A DNA stretch of 64,000 bases from Candidatus Scalindua japonica (GTDB lineage Bacteria; Planctomycetota; Brocadiia; Brocadiales; Scalinduaceae). The translations under genes were made by a program, and so were the position numbers. The stretch covers positions 186,001 through 250,000 of the forward strand of contig NZ_BAOS01000004.1 in NCBI RefSeq assembly GCF_002443295.1, written 5' to 3'. The notes under the pieces were generated by a model that saw nothing but the letters and a program-made list of their open reading frames with translations, was not told the DNA's origin and searched no databases. Shown piece by piece: positions 1-9,231 of this stretch. Every line of letters starts with the position of its first letter. Within the stretch, counting starts at the first letter, position 1.

Positions 1-1444
1 TAGGAGCAAAATATGCTTCACAACCTCCTCGTGGATTATGTATATATTTATTCCCATTCAGTGGCATAATTTTAGGCCCAAAAGGATTAGCGGTACCTAC
101 AAATAAACCATAAGGAGATGAAGACATTGAACGCAATCCAATGTTATAAGGATTGCCCATTCCATTTGTTGTTACTGGAACCCAATTCTCTCCATCAAAA
201 CTTCTATACAAATCAAAGCCAGATTGGTTATCCATAATAAACTGCTCACCAACCTGATTTATTATACGAACAAATGGTTCAGGCCATGTCTCTCTATCTA
301 CATAACCAAGTAGACAACTCCAGTCAAAAGTGGAAAGATAAAGCCAGCCGTTGTGCTCACACATCCGCCAAAAATAGCCACAAAAAAAATTGTCAAACCC
401 CGGCAAATACCCTGAAAGTGATTCTTTCATGCCGTCAGGTGTATCCCGAGCATCTCCGACTATTAAATCCCAACTCCCATCAGGAAAAACACGTATTAGC
501 TCTGGTGGAGCAGGTCCAATGTTGTGTTGCCTATCAACACCCCCTCCTTGTATTGCGCTACCGACATATAGAGCTCCTTTAAACACGAACATACTGAGAA
601 CAACTTGATTCAGTGGACCACGATAAGCTCCTTTTTCCATGAATTTTTCCCATTTGTAAGGAGCTTTACCTTCTGCGGAAGTACGCCAAATTTGATAACC
701 TTCTAAATTAAAAGTACCCGCATATAGATGTTTGCCAAAACTGGCCATTTCAAAAACTGTTTTATTGCCAGGTTCACCAAAGCCAAAAATATTTATCGGT
801 TCCCATTGGCCTTTAGCAGGATCTTTACTTTCGTAAACAATAGAATGCGCAGACACGTTTGGTTGTCCTCCACGGGAACCTGCACCTGTAGTATAAAGGC
901 AGTCTTTAAATTGAACCATGGTACGTATAGTTGTTATTGGTAAACCAATCAAACCGGGTTCACAGGACTGTTCAAAATTTCTACCATCCTCAGACCTTAA
1001 CAGTACAGGACCAGGCCCCTTGGCAGGAGACCAAGTGCTTACAAAAAGTGCTGGTTTTTCACTTTTTCCAGTTTGATAAACTATCATACCTCGATACCCT
1101 AAATCCCGGGGTATTGGCTTACCATGACTACCAGTTATAATCGGCGCTTTATATACTCTTTCCCAACTGTCATTCCGTATGCTATAACGCCATATCTCTG
1201 CGCGTAAATCGAGATCAAAAGGATCCTCCGGACACTCTACAGGCCATGGATTCATACTGATTGGTAACCGTGCCTTCATCAATGGAAAATTACCACGCGT
1301 TGTAGACACATAGAGATGATTGTTAAACCAGGTCATAGAATGAGCGTAGTTATTTAACCCATCGCCAAAACCAGTATCGGCTATCTGAAAAAAGTCTTTT
1401 TGCGAAAAACCACGGGTTATACCAAGTCTATTTACAGAAGACAC
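1..1444 (-). CDS. Beta-propeller/sialidase-like protein of the synthase operon (3' end beyond window)
   Basis: Reading the minus strand from a GTG at 1444 gives at least 480 codons without a stop, running off the left edge, so the gene is partial at its C-terminus. An AGGAG lies about ten bases upstream. The protein has no signal peptide. It is rich in Gly, Trp and aromatic residues, with recurring blades of the type 'LYVGT', 'LYAGTFN', 'IWRTS' and 'LYRSFDGENW', which resemble BNR/sialidase or other beta-propeller repeats. It begins 24 bases after the alpha/beta hydrolase and is clearly in the same operon as the large synthases. Its function is unknown: a substrate- or product-binding propeller, a hydrolase and a scaffold are all possible. 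The fold assignment is inference from repeat texture; the reading frame itself is certain. Confidence 0.8.
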   Translation of the reverse strand, partial: MSSVNRLGITRGFSQKDFFQIADTGFGDGLNNYAHSMTWFNNHLYVSTTRGNFPLMKARLPISMNPWPVECPEDPFDLDLRAEIWRYSIRNDSWERVYKAPIITGSHGKPIPRDLGYRGMIVYQTGKSEKPALFVSTWSPAKGPGPVLLRSEDGRNFEQSCEPGLIGLPITTIRTMVQFKDCLYTTGAGSRGGQPNVSAHSIVYESKDPAKGQWEPINIFGFGEPGNKTVFEMASFGKHLYAGTFNLEGYQIWRTSAEGKAPYKWEKFMEKGAYRGPLNQVVLSMFVFKGALYVGSAIQGGGVDRQHNIGPAPPELIRVFPDGSWDLIVGDARDTPDGMKESLSGYLPGFDNFFCGYFWRMCEHNGWLYLSTFDWSCLLGYVDRETWPEPFVRIINQVGEQFIMDNQSGFDLYRSFDGENWVPVTTNGMGNPYNIGLRSMSSSPYGLFVGTANPFGPKIMPLNGNKYIHNPRGGCEAYFAP

Positions 1445-1468
1445 TAAACACGTTCTCCTAAGCACAAT

Positions 1469-2512
1469 TTAGCAAAAAAGCTGAGACAACAAATGTTCTT
1501 TCGCTTCATTTAAATTCTCAAAAGGTCCTTTCTTTATTGATTCCCGTGTGTCAAAAAACCATTTATCATCTCTGACATAATATCGATTAGATCTAAAGTA
1601 ACGTTGATTTGAATCTCCCTTTCTACGGGAAAGTTTGTTTACTAACGCGCCTTTCCAAAATTCTCTACAGTTTTCCATAAACTCCGAAGGGCGTGTGATA
1701 GGAAAAAAATGCCCTGCTTCACGTATTCTTCTAAAATCAGCATGTGGCCACAATTTCAAGAGTTGTTCACCGGTTAACATGGCCTGGGAGTGTTCACCGT
1801 ACATTGCGAGTATCGGAAATCTAAGCATCCTTAAACGATTCAACAACAAACCATCATCACTCATTAACTCCTTCTCTGCCTCGGTTGTATTTATTAATTT
1901 CAACCATTGGGTAACGGTTCGTATACCTTTTTTCCACATCAAGGGTCGTAACAATTCTTCCACCTCTGGAGAGATCTCAATATTCTGTATCTGCATGGTA
2001 GCTACTGCATTTAATAGTTTGTAACCAAAGTATGGTTCATTCACATTAATATCTATATTATTCTTATTAAATATTTGCTGGACTTTTTCCCCAAACTCCC
2101 ATTTTTTTTTATTACCTAATCGACGTACTGCAGAAATATGGGTATCAATCAACATTAAACTGTTAAACCGAGCAGCATCTAAACTCGCAAGGGCCAACGC
2201 GACATTGCCACCAAAACTATGACCTACAAAATGTGCACGTTCAATCCCAAGATGTTCAAGGAGTTGACGAAGATCTACAGCCATATTCTTTGCAGTATAT
2301 CCACTATTAGTCATACTTGAGCGTCCATGTCCCCTTAGGTCATACAAAGTAACTTTATAGCGCTTCGAAAACGCCGGTGCGTGTCGTAAGTACCAAAAAG
2401 CCAGATTTGTGGCCAAACCATGTACCATAACAAGATCTTCACAATACTTCCCAGACTCACATTCCAACTGGATAAAATTGATTTTAACACCATTAACTTT
2501 AACTGAAGGCAT
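1469..2512 (-). CDS. Alpha/beta hydrolase, possible releasing thioesterase
   Basis: This 347-residue protein is an alpha/beta hydrolase of the proline iminopeptidase/haloalkane dehalogenase type. HG (residues 31-32) forms the oxyanion region, GHSFGG supplies the nucleophile Ser99, and EAGHFFP supplies the catalytic His268. The acid is less clear: the usual Asp after the sixth strand lies in MYGEHS (about 238-242), where Glu240 may substitute. A basic C-terminal tail of about 60 residues extends past the normal fold. It starts 5 bases after the phosphodiesterase gene and is followed by the propeller gene. Neither synthase carries an obvious thioesterase domain, so hydrolytic release or editing of the acyl product is a reasonable inference, but an unrelated esterase cannot be excluded. 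Confidence 0.85.
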   Translation of the reverse strand: MPSVKVNGVKINFIQLECESGKYCEDLVMVHGLATNLAFWYLRHAPAFSKRYKVTLYDLRGHGRSSMTNSGYTAKNMAVDLRQLLEHLGIERAHFVGHSFGGNVALALASLDAARFNSLMLIDTHISAVRRLGNKKKWEFGEKVQQIFNKNNIDINVNEPYFGYKLLNAVATMQIQNIEISPEVEELLRPLMWKKGIRTVTQWLKLINTTEAEKELMSDDGLLLNRLRMLRFPILAMYGEHSQAMLTGEQLLKLWPHADFRRIREAGHFFPITRPSEFMENCREFWKGALVNKLSRRKGDSNQRYFRSNRYYVRDDKWFFDTRESIKKGPFENLNEAKEHLLSQLFC

Positions 2513-2517
2513 AATAG

Positions 2518-4113
2518 TTATTCCATGTATCCCAGCATTCGAAGCTGAGTCATAAGCTGTTCATTTTCATCTTCAGACATGCTCTCCGACTCATCCTCAT
2601 TAGTACTGAAGTTTGTGGCAGCACCTATAACCACTGGTTTTTTTAAAAGATGCTGTTCTGTAAATATCGGTTCAGGAACCTGTCCTTCAAAGTCACCAGG
2701 CACATCCAGCCCCAGACTATACAATAATGTTGCTCCTACATCTGTGATGTTTCGCCTTTCTATAACTTTACCCTGCTTTATTCCCTGACCGTAAGCAAAA
2801 AAGACTCCGTCTGGATGATGAGTACCTGCAACCTCTTCGCGTTGTTCAATTATAGGTTTTTTATTCTTGATTGAAACAAAGCCAAAGTCTCGAAAAACTA
2901 ACAAAAGGTCGGGAGCCTCTTTCATTTGTAACCCAGGAAAAATATCCTCACGCTTATGTATATGGCTTATTACACGCTCCCCTGTATCCAAATCTCTCAA
3001 TTCTTGCAAGTCGTTTATCAGTTGGTCCCTGAAATTTTCATAATCTTTCGGTTTGATTCCTGAATCACCCGGATTTCTAGCAACTCGAATATTAATACCG
3101 TTGCTCGAAGTAGTACGACAATAAGCAGTTGTATTTTTCCAATCTAAGTTAGCGAACATGCTCTCTTCTCGTCGAACGGTTTCTTTGGTATCTGGCATTA
3201 CCTTCCAATCTAAATAACCCTTTTCATGCAAATAGGAATTAATACGTACAACCTCGTGTGTGGTAGTAAACCCATGGTCAGATGCCATGAAAACCTGCAC
3301 ATCAGGCCCGGCAGCATTAACTAACGCTTCAATAAAGCCGTCAAGCAGCATGAAATACTCCATGCATAATTTGCGCATGCGTTGGTGATATTCGCTAATT
3401 ATACCTGATTGTAAACCAGGATCTAAGAACATCCACGCTTGATGTTGTAATTTATCAACACCATCAAACATCACGGCCAGCAAATCCAGGGGCTCTTCAG
3501 AAAGCAGGTGTTCTGCAATCCTGAACCATTGTTTCTCACGAGGAAGGTGATAACGCACCCAATCCTCACGTTCTGTATCTGATAAAACATTGACAGCGTT
3601 CTTTTCCTGATCGAAATCCCAGGCTAATTCTTTAGGGTTAAATCCCTGCAATGATTTAAGACGATCATAAAAATCTGTTGGCACAGTATTGCGACGCAGG
3701 TGACGCCATGGAATAAATCCAGGAACCATAAAACCACTATAATCCTTAGGAGGTGGTGCAGTAAAAGGAAAGTTAAGCGCTGCAACACGCTTACCTTGAC
3801 GGCTGGCAATTGACCATATTGTTTCTGCTTTATTATCTCTAGAATCATATAGTGTGAAGAAGACATCATCACCACGCTCTTCCGCACGAATAAAATCAAA
3901 AACACCGTGATTTCCAGGGTTTTTTCCTGTCATCAAAGATACCCATGCAGGAGGTGTTAATGGGTTTGGTGTTGAAAGCAGTTTACTCCGCACACCTTTT
4001 TTATATATCATGGATAAAAAAGGCATTACTGCCTGTTTATCACCTGTACATTTTACCAACTCATCCAATATTCTAAAAGTCGCACCATCCATTCCAATAA
4101 ATAATGTACGCAT
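2518..4113 (-). CDS. Type I phosphodiesterase / alkaline phosphatase superfamily protein
   Basis: This 531-residue protein belongs to the nucleotide pyrophosphatase/phosphodiesterase branch of the alkaline phosphatase superfamily. The N-terminal strand GMDGATF provides metal-binding Asp9. PLTPPAW carries the probable nucleophile Thr53, followed by MTGKNPGNHG. ASDHGF in mid-protein and GTHHPDG near residue 430 give further metal ligands. No signal peptide is visible, so it appears cytoplasmic. It lies between the free ACP and the alpha/beta hydrolase in a tight operon. In such a context it may transfer or remove a phospho-headgroup, or hydrolyse a phosphopantetheine-type linkage; this is inference. 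The family assignment is secure, the substrate unknown. Confidence 0.85.
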   Translation of the reverse strand: MRTLFIGMDGATFRILDELVKCTGDKQAVMPFLSMIYKKGVRSKLLSTPNPLTPPAWVSLMTGKNPGNHGVFDFIRAEERGDDVFFTLYDSRDNKAETIWSIASRQGKRVAALNFPFTAPPPKDYSGFMVPGFIPWRHLRRNTVPTDFYDRLKSLQGFNPKELAWDFDQEKNAVNVLSDTEREDWVRYHLPREKQWFRIAEHLLSEEPLDLLAVMFDGVDKLQHQAWMFLDPGLQSGIISEYHQRMRKLCMEYFMLLDGFIEALVNAAGPDVQVFMASDHGFTTTHEVVRINSYLHEKGYLDWKVMPDTKETVRREESMFANLDWKNTTAYCRTTSSNGINIRVARNPGDSGIKPKDYENFRDQLINDLQELRDLDTGERVISHIHKREDIFPGLQMKEAPDLLLVFRDFGFVSIKNKKPIIEQREEVAGTHHPDGVFFAYGQGIKQGKVIERRNITDVGATLLYSLGLDVPGDFEGQVPEPIFTEQHLLKKPVVIGAATNFSTNEDESESMSEDENEQLMTQLRMLGYME

Positions 4114-4122
4114 GCTTATTGT

Positions 4123-4413
4123 TTACCCCCCCCCCATAGTGTTAACCAAAAAATCTGTTATTTGTGCTATAGTCAAATCAGAAACATAGTTACCATCATT
4201 CATCAGAAGATCCTGAAATCCTAACTTTCGATCATAGTTTTGTTCCAACGCAACACATAGTTGTATGATATCGACAGATGCAAAATCTAAATCTTTAACT
4301 AAGAACGTATCATTAGTTATGCCTTCATCAAGTTCTAAGCCCCAATCCTGAATTAAATCCTCAACAATCTTCATCAGTGTTTTTCCGATACACTCGTTAG
4401 TCAAATTATACAT
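4123..4413 (-). CDS. Free-standing acyl carrier protein
   Basis: This 96-residue acidic four-helix protein looks like an acyl carrier protein. The phosphopantetheine attachment motif is degenerate: the usual Asp-Ser-Leu is replaced by Phe-Ala-Ser-Val-Asp, with Ser46 as the modified residue. The acidic, hydrophobic helix II after it (DIIQLCVALEQ) is typical. It sits between the KS-AT-DH-PPTase synthase, whose C-terminal transferase would be the natural activator, and the phosphodiesterase. The C-terminus is three glycines encoded by a run of nine G after the last Met, directly before TAA, so the end of the protein sits on a slippage-prone tract. A good AGGAGG-like site lies upstream. Confidence 0.85.
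   Translation of the reverse strand: MYNLTNECIGKTLMKIVEDLIQDWGLELDEGITNDTFLVKDLDFASVDIIQLCVALEQNYDRKLGFQDLLMNDGNYVSDLTIAQITDFLVNTMGGG
4126..4135. repeat. C10/G10 homopolymer at the 3' end of the ACP gene
   Basis: Ten consecutive C on the plus strand, unusual in this AT-rich DNA. On the coding strand it forms the G of the last Met codon and three Gly codons before the stop. Length changes would alter the ACP tail. Confidence 0.9.
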
Positions 4414-4431
4414 AAAGTTCCTCCTCGTTAA

Positions 4432-7400
4432 TCACTTTATTTGCCTCGTAGCAAGTGCAACTACCGAATCATTATCACAACTGACATTAACCTCAACTAC
4501 CGTTCCATTATATCTTACATGGGCCAGGTTCCAATCATCATGAAAAAATAAAACCTCAAATTTTTCTGGCATTCCTTGAAGCCCTAATCCTAAATACTTT
4601 GAGGCTGCCTCTTTAGCACACCACATACGTAACATTTTTTCCTCTAAAGTATTTCGATCAACGCTACGCAATAATTTCCTCTCTTTTTCTGACAAAGAGC
4701 CCTCTATGAGCTCAGGATGTTGAATTCTTCCTATATGTTCAATATCGATACCAACAGAATTCTGTAACTGAGATACTGCCGCCAGGGATAATCGCCTATC
4801 GTGGCTAAGAGAAACTTCAGGAAGCTGCACTAAATCATCGCACCACTCGCCATCAACATGAGGTGCTCCTTTCTCGTCGTGTAAAACAATAATGTCAGAC
4901 GGGTATAGCAATTGTCCTGTTTGCTGAAAAAACCAAAATCTGACAGCCTCCTTAATGCAAGCACGTCCAAGTAACCACTCACGTCGATGCCGTATATTCT
5001 TCGTAAGCTGCCTCCATTCATTAAGCTCATCTGAACTCAATAGTGCATGAGCCAATATACGCAAGAATATACCCCCAGATTGTAAGCAGAATTTTTCCGA
5101 GAAATGAGGAATCTGCCACAAAATAATATCTGAATATTCTGTGACTTTGCTAAGATGCCCAAGCCAGCCATTTAAAGGATCACGCCGAAACTCATAAAAC
5201 CTGTTTGGAACTGGAAAGTATATGTTTACAAGATTCTTCACTCTAAGCAATGGCTGCCCCTGTTTATCAATGCATTCAAATTGCCACACTCGTGGTTCTT
5301 CCATATTATTGGCTATAGGATTAAGTGGCTGTTGGTGTGCTCGCAATTTCAAATCGTTTATATTTTGCGGACATTGTACATATAGTTCAATGCGTTCTAT
5401 CGTTGAAGGAAAACTGTTAAAATCAGTTCCAACTTGATGAGCAATCCAGTATGCGGCCAATTGCCCGAGTGCATCCAGTAACACAGGATTTAAAACCATA
5501 CCAGGTGTTTCATTTTTTTTAAAGAAACCATCAAGACTAACTTCTGAAAGACTTGCTTCAATACCATTGTCATTCCACCAATCGACACGACGAATACTTT
5601 GAAAAGTAGGTCCATGAAACATTCCGATAGTATATAATTCATGTCCTTCCCAATGAGAATCTCTCCATTCAGTAGTCAAAGGTACACCGCCTAAACACCA
5701 ATCTGTGTCAAAATAAAAAATTGCTGAAACAGCAACAGTACCAGCATTGATTATGCTAGCTTGAATTTTATTACTCCCGGAATCAATAACTTCTGCTCTT
5801 ACATTTAATGTCAGTTCTCCATCATCCAAAGCAATCCAATCAAAAGCCTTGACATCCTCAATAGCTTTAACGGCAGTGCTATCAACCAAAAGGGCAGAAG
5901 CTTCTGCCATAATCTCTAAACTTACCATCAAAGGCACACAGGATAGCCCGTATCGTTCTTCATCATATTTTGAAACAGTACCGGACATAATATGATCTCT
6001 CAGGAAGTTGTCCTCGTAAATACTAAGGTAACACTCTGCCTGCAAACAGTGTTCATCAATATCTATTATCGAAGTTAAAAAAGGTGTATACTCACTTATA
6101 GAATTCACATCTTCTGTTACAGATCCTTCATAACTTCCACAGAGTTCAGCGACCGTCTGCTGTTTATCCAGAAAATCGTGCATAAGATCAAAATAGCTTG
6201 ACATCACTTGATCAACACCTTTTGGGCTATCAAGAGAATCAATTTTCGGAATCTGTGTATAATTCCCCAATGATCCATTTGTTTTTTTGGATTCATTATT
6301 CGTTGATTCCTTGTGTTTCAGTATTTCCTGCAAAGCAGCACGATCAGTATTGCTTATATGCATCACAGGCATTGTGTTCTTCAAAAGAATACCTGGTTGT
6401 TTACTTTGCACACTTCCTTCCAGTTCTACAACGTTACATAGACGTGAATTAAATAATTTCTCCAGGTTTAATTCTTTTCCATTAACATAAAGAAGAGATA
6501 ATAAAATCAGAAATTGCTCAAGATCATTTTTCTGTCGCTGATTTGTTGCTACCGAAATATATTCTCCCTTGGCAAGAATATCATTTACAAATGAGCTGAG
6601 ATTTCCAGATGGCCCAACTTCTATAAAATAACGAACACCATCACTGTACATTTTAGTCACCGTTTCTCTAAAACGGACTTTTTTTGACCACTGACCAGCC
6701 GCCAGCTTTCTAACACCTTGTTGATCTTCTGGGAATAGATCTGCTGTAGAGCAGGAATATAATGGTATTGCTGGAGGTTCTAAACCAATCCTTTCATAAT
6801 AATCAAAGAAGGCCTTACTTATATCAGAAAATTTGGAGGTATGGTAGCCACGGTCAAATGGTAAGGCTACACATATGCCACCCGCAACACATAATTTTTT
6901 TTGCAGAGCTTTAATGGATTCTTTACTTCCGTAAAGCACAAGTTGATTCATACAGTTGTCCATAGCAATCATTACTTCATTATTAACGGCAGCAATGTGT
7001 TTTTCAACGGTTGATTGAGGCAGTGCACCTACAGCCAACAATGCACCGGTAGGAATTTTCCCCTCAGCCAGTACATTTTTATAGATTGCATTAAGCTCCC
7101 TGATAAATCCGGCCAACTGTACTAAATCTTTAGAATCCATTGCTCCCGAAGACACTAAAGCTGATGACTCACCTGTACTGTGACCAACCATAACATCTGG
7201 TTGCACTCCAAATGATTTTAGCAGGGTATACATTGCCTGACCAGCAACAAAAACCGCTTCTGAACCAACATCCATATCATATAGTTTTTTTTCCAAATTT
7301 TTACGGTGTAGTTCAGTTAATTCACTTTGTGGTGGAAATACTATGTCAGTTCGAGTTTCACCTGGTACGTCATTATATAACCCTCTCCAAAAACCAAACC

Positions 7401-9204
7401 ACTCTCTAACCTCTTCAAAATGCAACGCAAGGTCAGTGAACATACCAAGATATTGGGATCCCTCACCAGGAAACATGAATGCTAATTTACCATTTAGAAG
7501 CTTACTGCTGTAGTTAATACCATTTCGTGTTGACCAACTTACTCTTGTATTGTTCTGAAGACGCTTCAATGCTTGGTTTATTTTCTTTACAAAGTCATCT
7601 GCATTTTTAACTACCAGCGCAAGACGATGCTGACACTTTATTTCATTGTCCACCAATGTAGCAGCTATATCGCTTATCTTACAACCTGAATTCCTTTTTA
7701 AGAAAGACGCTACCTTTTTCAATTTGGCAATTAGTTCATCGACATTTTCAGCAGAAAAAATACATAATTCAGCTGGCCATGCTGAGAGTTTCAGCGGCTT
7801 CATCGCTTTTTCCGGCGCTTCTTCAAGAATCGCATGCGCATTAATGCCACCAAAGCCAAAGGAATTTATACCTGAACGGCGAACACCCCCTATACGAGAT
7901 ATCCATGGTTTTGTCGCTGTATTAACATAAAAAGGGGTGTTTTCAATACTTAACACTGGATTAACCGAGTCACAAAGAGTCGGAGGTAAAATTTTATGAT
8001 GCAGTGCTAAAGCACTTTTAATCAATCCCGCAATTCCAGCAGCTGGAATGCAGTGGCCAATCATTGATTTTATTGATCCTATCGCAATGCTACCCTGTAC
8101 TCCCTTTCGTTCTCCAAATATTTTTTTAAGAGCAGAGATCTCAGTTTTGTCTCCTAGTGGGATACCTGTTCCATGAGCTTCTATCAACTCTATTGTTTCT
8201 GGGGCAATTTCACTAGCACTATATGCTCTTTCTATACTCAATGCTTCTCCATCAACACTCGGAGTCAACAAACCAAAACCCTGGCCATCGCTAGCTTGCC
8301 CTATATTTCGTATGACTGAGTATATACGATTATTATCGGCAATCGCATCAGACACTCTTTTCAATGCGATAATGCCTAGCCCTTCACCCAGCAATGTTCC
8401 ATCGCTACCTTCTTCAAATGGTCGCAATTTCCCCCGTTTGCTCATTGCACCAAGTTGCGTAAAGATAACAGCAACCTCTGCAGGCAATGAGGCATTAACC
8501 CCACCTGCCAACATCATACGGCTGCGTCCATTGCGCAATTCATCAACTGCTGCACTCACCGCAAGTAATGAAGAAGAACACGCAGCATCAATCAAGTAGT
8601 TTGGACCTTTTAAATTCAGTCGATTTGCAATTCTACCTGTCATTACATTCGGCACTAGACCTGGAACGATATCGGCATTAAACTGTGGAAGTTTTTTCTC
8701 CATAAGTTTACGAATTTCTGATAACTTATAGTAGTCAACAGATGGACAAACTGCCTTTATCAACTCTACCGTCTGGTCTAATACAATATTATGCTGTATA
8801 AGGTTTCCCTGCCCTCTATGAAGGTAGGTACTATGGCCAATGATAATACCTGTATCACGATGATCAAAATCACAGCCTAAACAACCTGCATCCTGAAGAG
8901 CATCTCGCGCAATACGTAAAGCCAGAAACTGATCCGGCTCACCGCCATCTACAGAATTTGGCATGATGCCAAATTCTTTTGGATCAAAGCGATATAAATC
9001 TTTCAAAAATCCACCGTAAGAAGTATTAATCCGGCCTGAACCCAGGTAACGTTCAGCCTCCCAATCAGGTAACGGTTCACTTATTACGTCAACGCCAGCT
9101 AAAATATTGCACCAAAAAGTTTCTAAATCAGGAGCCTGTGGAAATGTACACGCCATCCCAACAATTGCAATTGGTTCTTCGTTTATTTTTCTTTCTTTTA
9201 TCAT
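4432..9204 (-). CDS. Multidomain lipid/polyketide synthase: KS-AT-DH-PPTase
   Basis: This 1590-residue type I synthase is related to the Pfa (polyunsaturated fatty acid), enediyne and Hgl glycolipid synthases. In order: ketosynthase at about 10-440 (Cys in DAACSSS near 209, EAHGTG, GHCIPAAG); acyltransferase at about 575-880 (GEGSQ, GHSTGE near 674); a helical linker at about 1000-1025 with the pattern M-x2-YFDLM-x2-FLxxQ; a double-hotdog dehydratase at about 1060-1340 (DHIMSG, later LLDALGQ); and a Sfp/AcpS-type phosphopantetheinyl transferase at about 1370-1590 (GIDIEH, WCAKEAASKYLG). No internal ACP, KR or ER was seen, so it should work with the free ACP next to it and the larger synthase upstream. 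The dehydratase H-x3-G motif is separated from its proline by extra residues, so its activity is uncertain. It starts 27 bases after the larger synthase. Confidence 0.92.
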   Translation of the reverse strand: MIKERKINEEPIAIVGMACTFPQAPDLETFWCNILAGVDVISEPLPDWEAERYLGSGRINTSYGGFLKDLYRFDPKEFGIMPNSVDGGEPDQFLALRIARDALQDAGCLGCDFDHRDTGIIIGHSTYLHRGQGNLIQHNIVLDQTVELIKAVCPSVDYYKLSEIRKLMEKKLPQFNADIVPGLVPNVMTGRIANRLNLKGPNYLIDAACSSSLLAVSAAVDELRNGRSRMMLAGGVNASLPAEVAVIFTQLGAMSKRGKLRPFEEGSDGTLLGEGLGIIALKRVSDAIADNNRIYSVIRNIGQASDGQGFGLLTPSVDGEALSIERAYSASEIAPETIELIEAHGTGIPLGDKTEISALKKIFGERKGVQGSIAIGSIKSMIGHCIPAAGIAGLIKSALALHHKILPPTLCDSVNPVLSIENTPFYVNTATKPWISRIGGVRRSGINSFGFGGINAHAILEEAPEKAMKPLKLSAWPAELCIFSAENVDELIAKLKKVASFLKRNSGCKISDIAATLVDNEIKCQHRLALVVKNADDFVKKINQALKRLQNNTRVSWSTRNGINYSSKLLNGKLAFMFPGEGSQYLGMFTDLALHFEEVREWFGFWRGLYNDVPGETRTDIVFPPQSELTELHRKNLEKKLYDMDVGSEAVFVAGQAMYTLLKSFGVQPDVMVGHSTGESSALVSSGAMDSKDLVQLAGFIRELNAIYKNVLAEGKIPTGALLAVGALPQSTVEKHIAAVNNEVMIAMDNCMNQLVLYGSKESIKALQKKLCVAGGICVALPFDRGYHTSKFSDISKAFFDYYERIGLEPPAIPLYSCSTADLFPEDQQGVRKLAAGQWSKKVRFRETVTKMYSDGVRYFIEVGPSGNLSSFVNDILAKGEYISVATNQRQKNDLEQFLILLSLLYVNGKELNLEKLFNSRLCNVVELEGSVQSKQPGILLKNTMPVMHISNTDRAALQEILKHKESTNNESKKTNGSLGNYTQIPKIDSLDSPKGVDQVMSSYFDLMHDFLDKQQTVAELCGSYEGSVTEDVNSISEYTPFLTSIIDIDEHCLQAECYLSIYEDNFLRDHIMSGTVSKYDEERYGLSCVPLMVSLEIMAEASALLVDSTAVKAIEDVKAFDWIALDDGELTLNVRAEVIDSGSNKIQASIINAGTVAVSAIFYFDTDWCLGGVPLTTEWRDSHWEGHELYTIGMFHGPTFQSIRRVDWWNDNGIEASLSEVSLDGFFKKNETPGMVLNPVLLDALGQLAAYWIAHQVGTDFNSFPSTIERIELYVQCPQNINDLKLRAHQQPLNPIANNMEEPRVWQFECIDKQGQPLLRVKNLVNIYFPVPNRFYEFRRDPLNGWLGHLSKVTEYSDIILWQIPHFSEKFCLQSGGIFLRILAHALLSSDELNEWRQLTKNIRHRREWLLGRACIKEAVRFWFFQQTGQLLYPSDIIVLHDEKGAPHVDGEWCDDLVQLPEVSLSHDRRLSLAAVSQLQNSVGIDIEHIGRIQHPELIEGSLSEKERKLLRSVDRNTLEEKMLRMWCAKEAASKYLGLGLQGMPEKFEVLFFHDDWNLAHVRYNGTVVEVNVSCDNDSVVALATRQIK

Positions 9205-9231
9205 GAGTAGTAATAAATCATTTGATAATAT

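Noticed and set aside
274-1140. Overlapping plus-strand open frames at the left edge
   Set aside because: They are antisense shadows of the continuous minus-strand propeller frame, which has coherent repeat structure.
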